Below, piece after piece: positions 42,267-42,271 of a stretch of 42,271 nucleotides of DNA. Each line of letters starts with the position of its first letter. Within the stretch, counting starts at the first letter, position 1. Source of the stretch: Anaerolineales bacterium (GTDB lineage: Bacteria > Chloroflexota > Anaerolineae > Anaerolineales > E44-bin32); NCBI GenBank assembly GCA_004376465.1, contig SOJU01000005.1, positions 1 to 42,271 on the forward strand, read 5' to 3'. The position numbers and the translations under genes were made by a program. Below the pieces are notes generated by a model. It did not search any database. It had not been told where the DNA came from and worked only from the letters and a program-made list of their open reading frames with translations.

Positions 42267-42271
42267 AGTGC

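Overview
The window looks like a chromosomal segment of an uncultured Chloroflexota bacterium, most likely class Anaerolineae. The grounds are the gene content, the long Pro-Thr linkers on exported proteins (typical of that group), the moderate GC content, and intergenic DNA full of short hairpin repeats. This placement is an inference; there is no rRNA gene in the window to confirm it.

Region 1 (about 520-16,830) is mostly housekeeping. A minus-strand GAF-domain histidine kinase faces inositol-phosphate synthase. Then come a zinc alcohol dehydrogenase with a DUF72 protein, the recombination cluster yebC-ruvC-ruvA, and the F1 part of ATP synthase (atpA-atpG-atpD-atpC) followed directly by an mreB homologue and a terminator. 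The redox repressor Rex lies on the other strand, and obg-nadD and a membrane-anchored protein of unknown function follow. The ATP synthase set lacks delta and all Fo subunits, and its alpha subunit carries an insertion of about 50 residues.

Region 2 (about 16,830-23,670) is mixed: an SseA-type sulfurtransferase, a small zinc-ribbon protein, an EamA transporter, a ferredoxin, a JAMM (M67) metalloprotease, a PlsY-like acyltransferase with altered motifs, and a polytopic membrane protein. They are separated by hairpin repeats.

Region 3 (about 23,670-35,612) is the most unusual. It encodes a prepilin peptidase, a small TadE-like pseudopilin, a TadG-like von Willebrand A protein, and two very large TadE-like proteins (757 and 743 residues). 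These two start with a prepilin-like cleavage motif and continue as a string of Cys-bracketed beta-rich domains joined by Pro-Thr linkers; the last two domains occur in opposite order in the two paralogues. A multi-membrane-span histidine kinase and an OmpR-type regulator sit between them, with 1.2 kb of stacked repeats before the second paralogue.

Region 4 (36,017-42,266) is a signalling stack on one strand: a receiver-GGDEF diguanylate cyclase, a membrane histidine kinase with an extracytoplasmic sensor, a receiver-PAS protein whose kinase module has lost its phosphoacceptor histidine and ATP-site residues, a receiver-PAS-like protein with a disordered tail, and a small membrane-anchored protein with a Pro-Thr tail. 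A reasonable working model is that regions 3 and 4 make and regulate an unusual pilus-like or adhesive surface structure. Its motor ATPase, platform and major pilin are not in this window.
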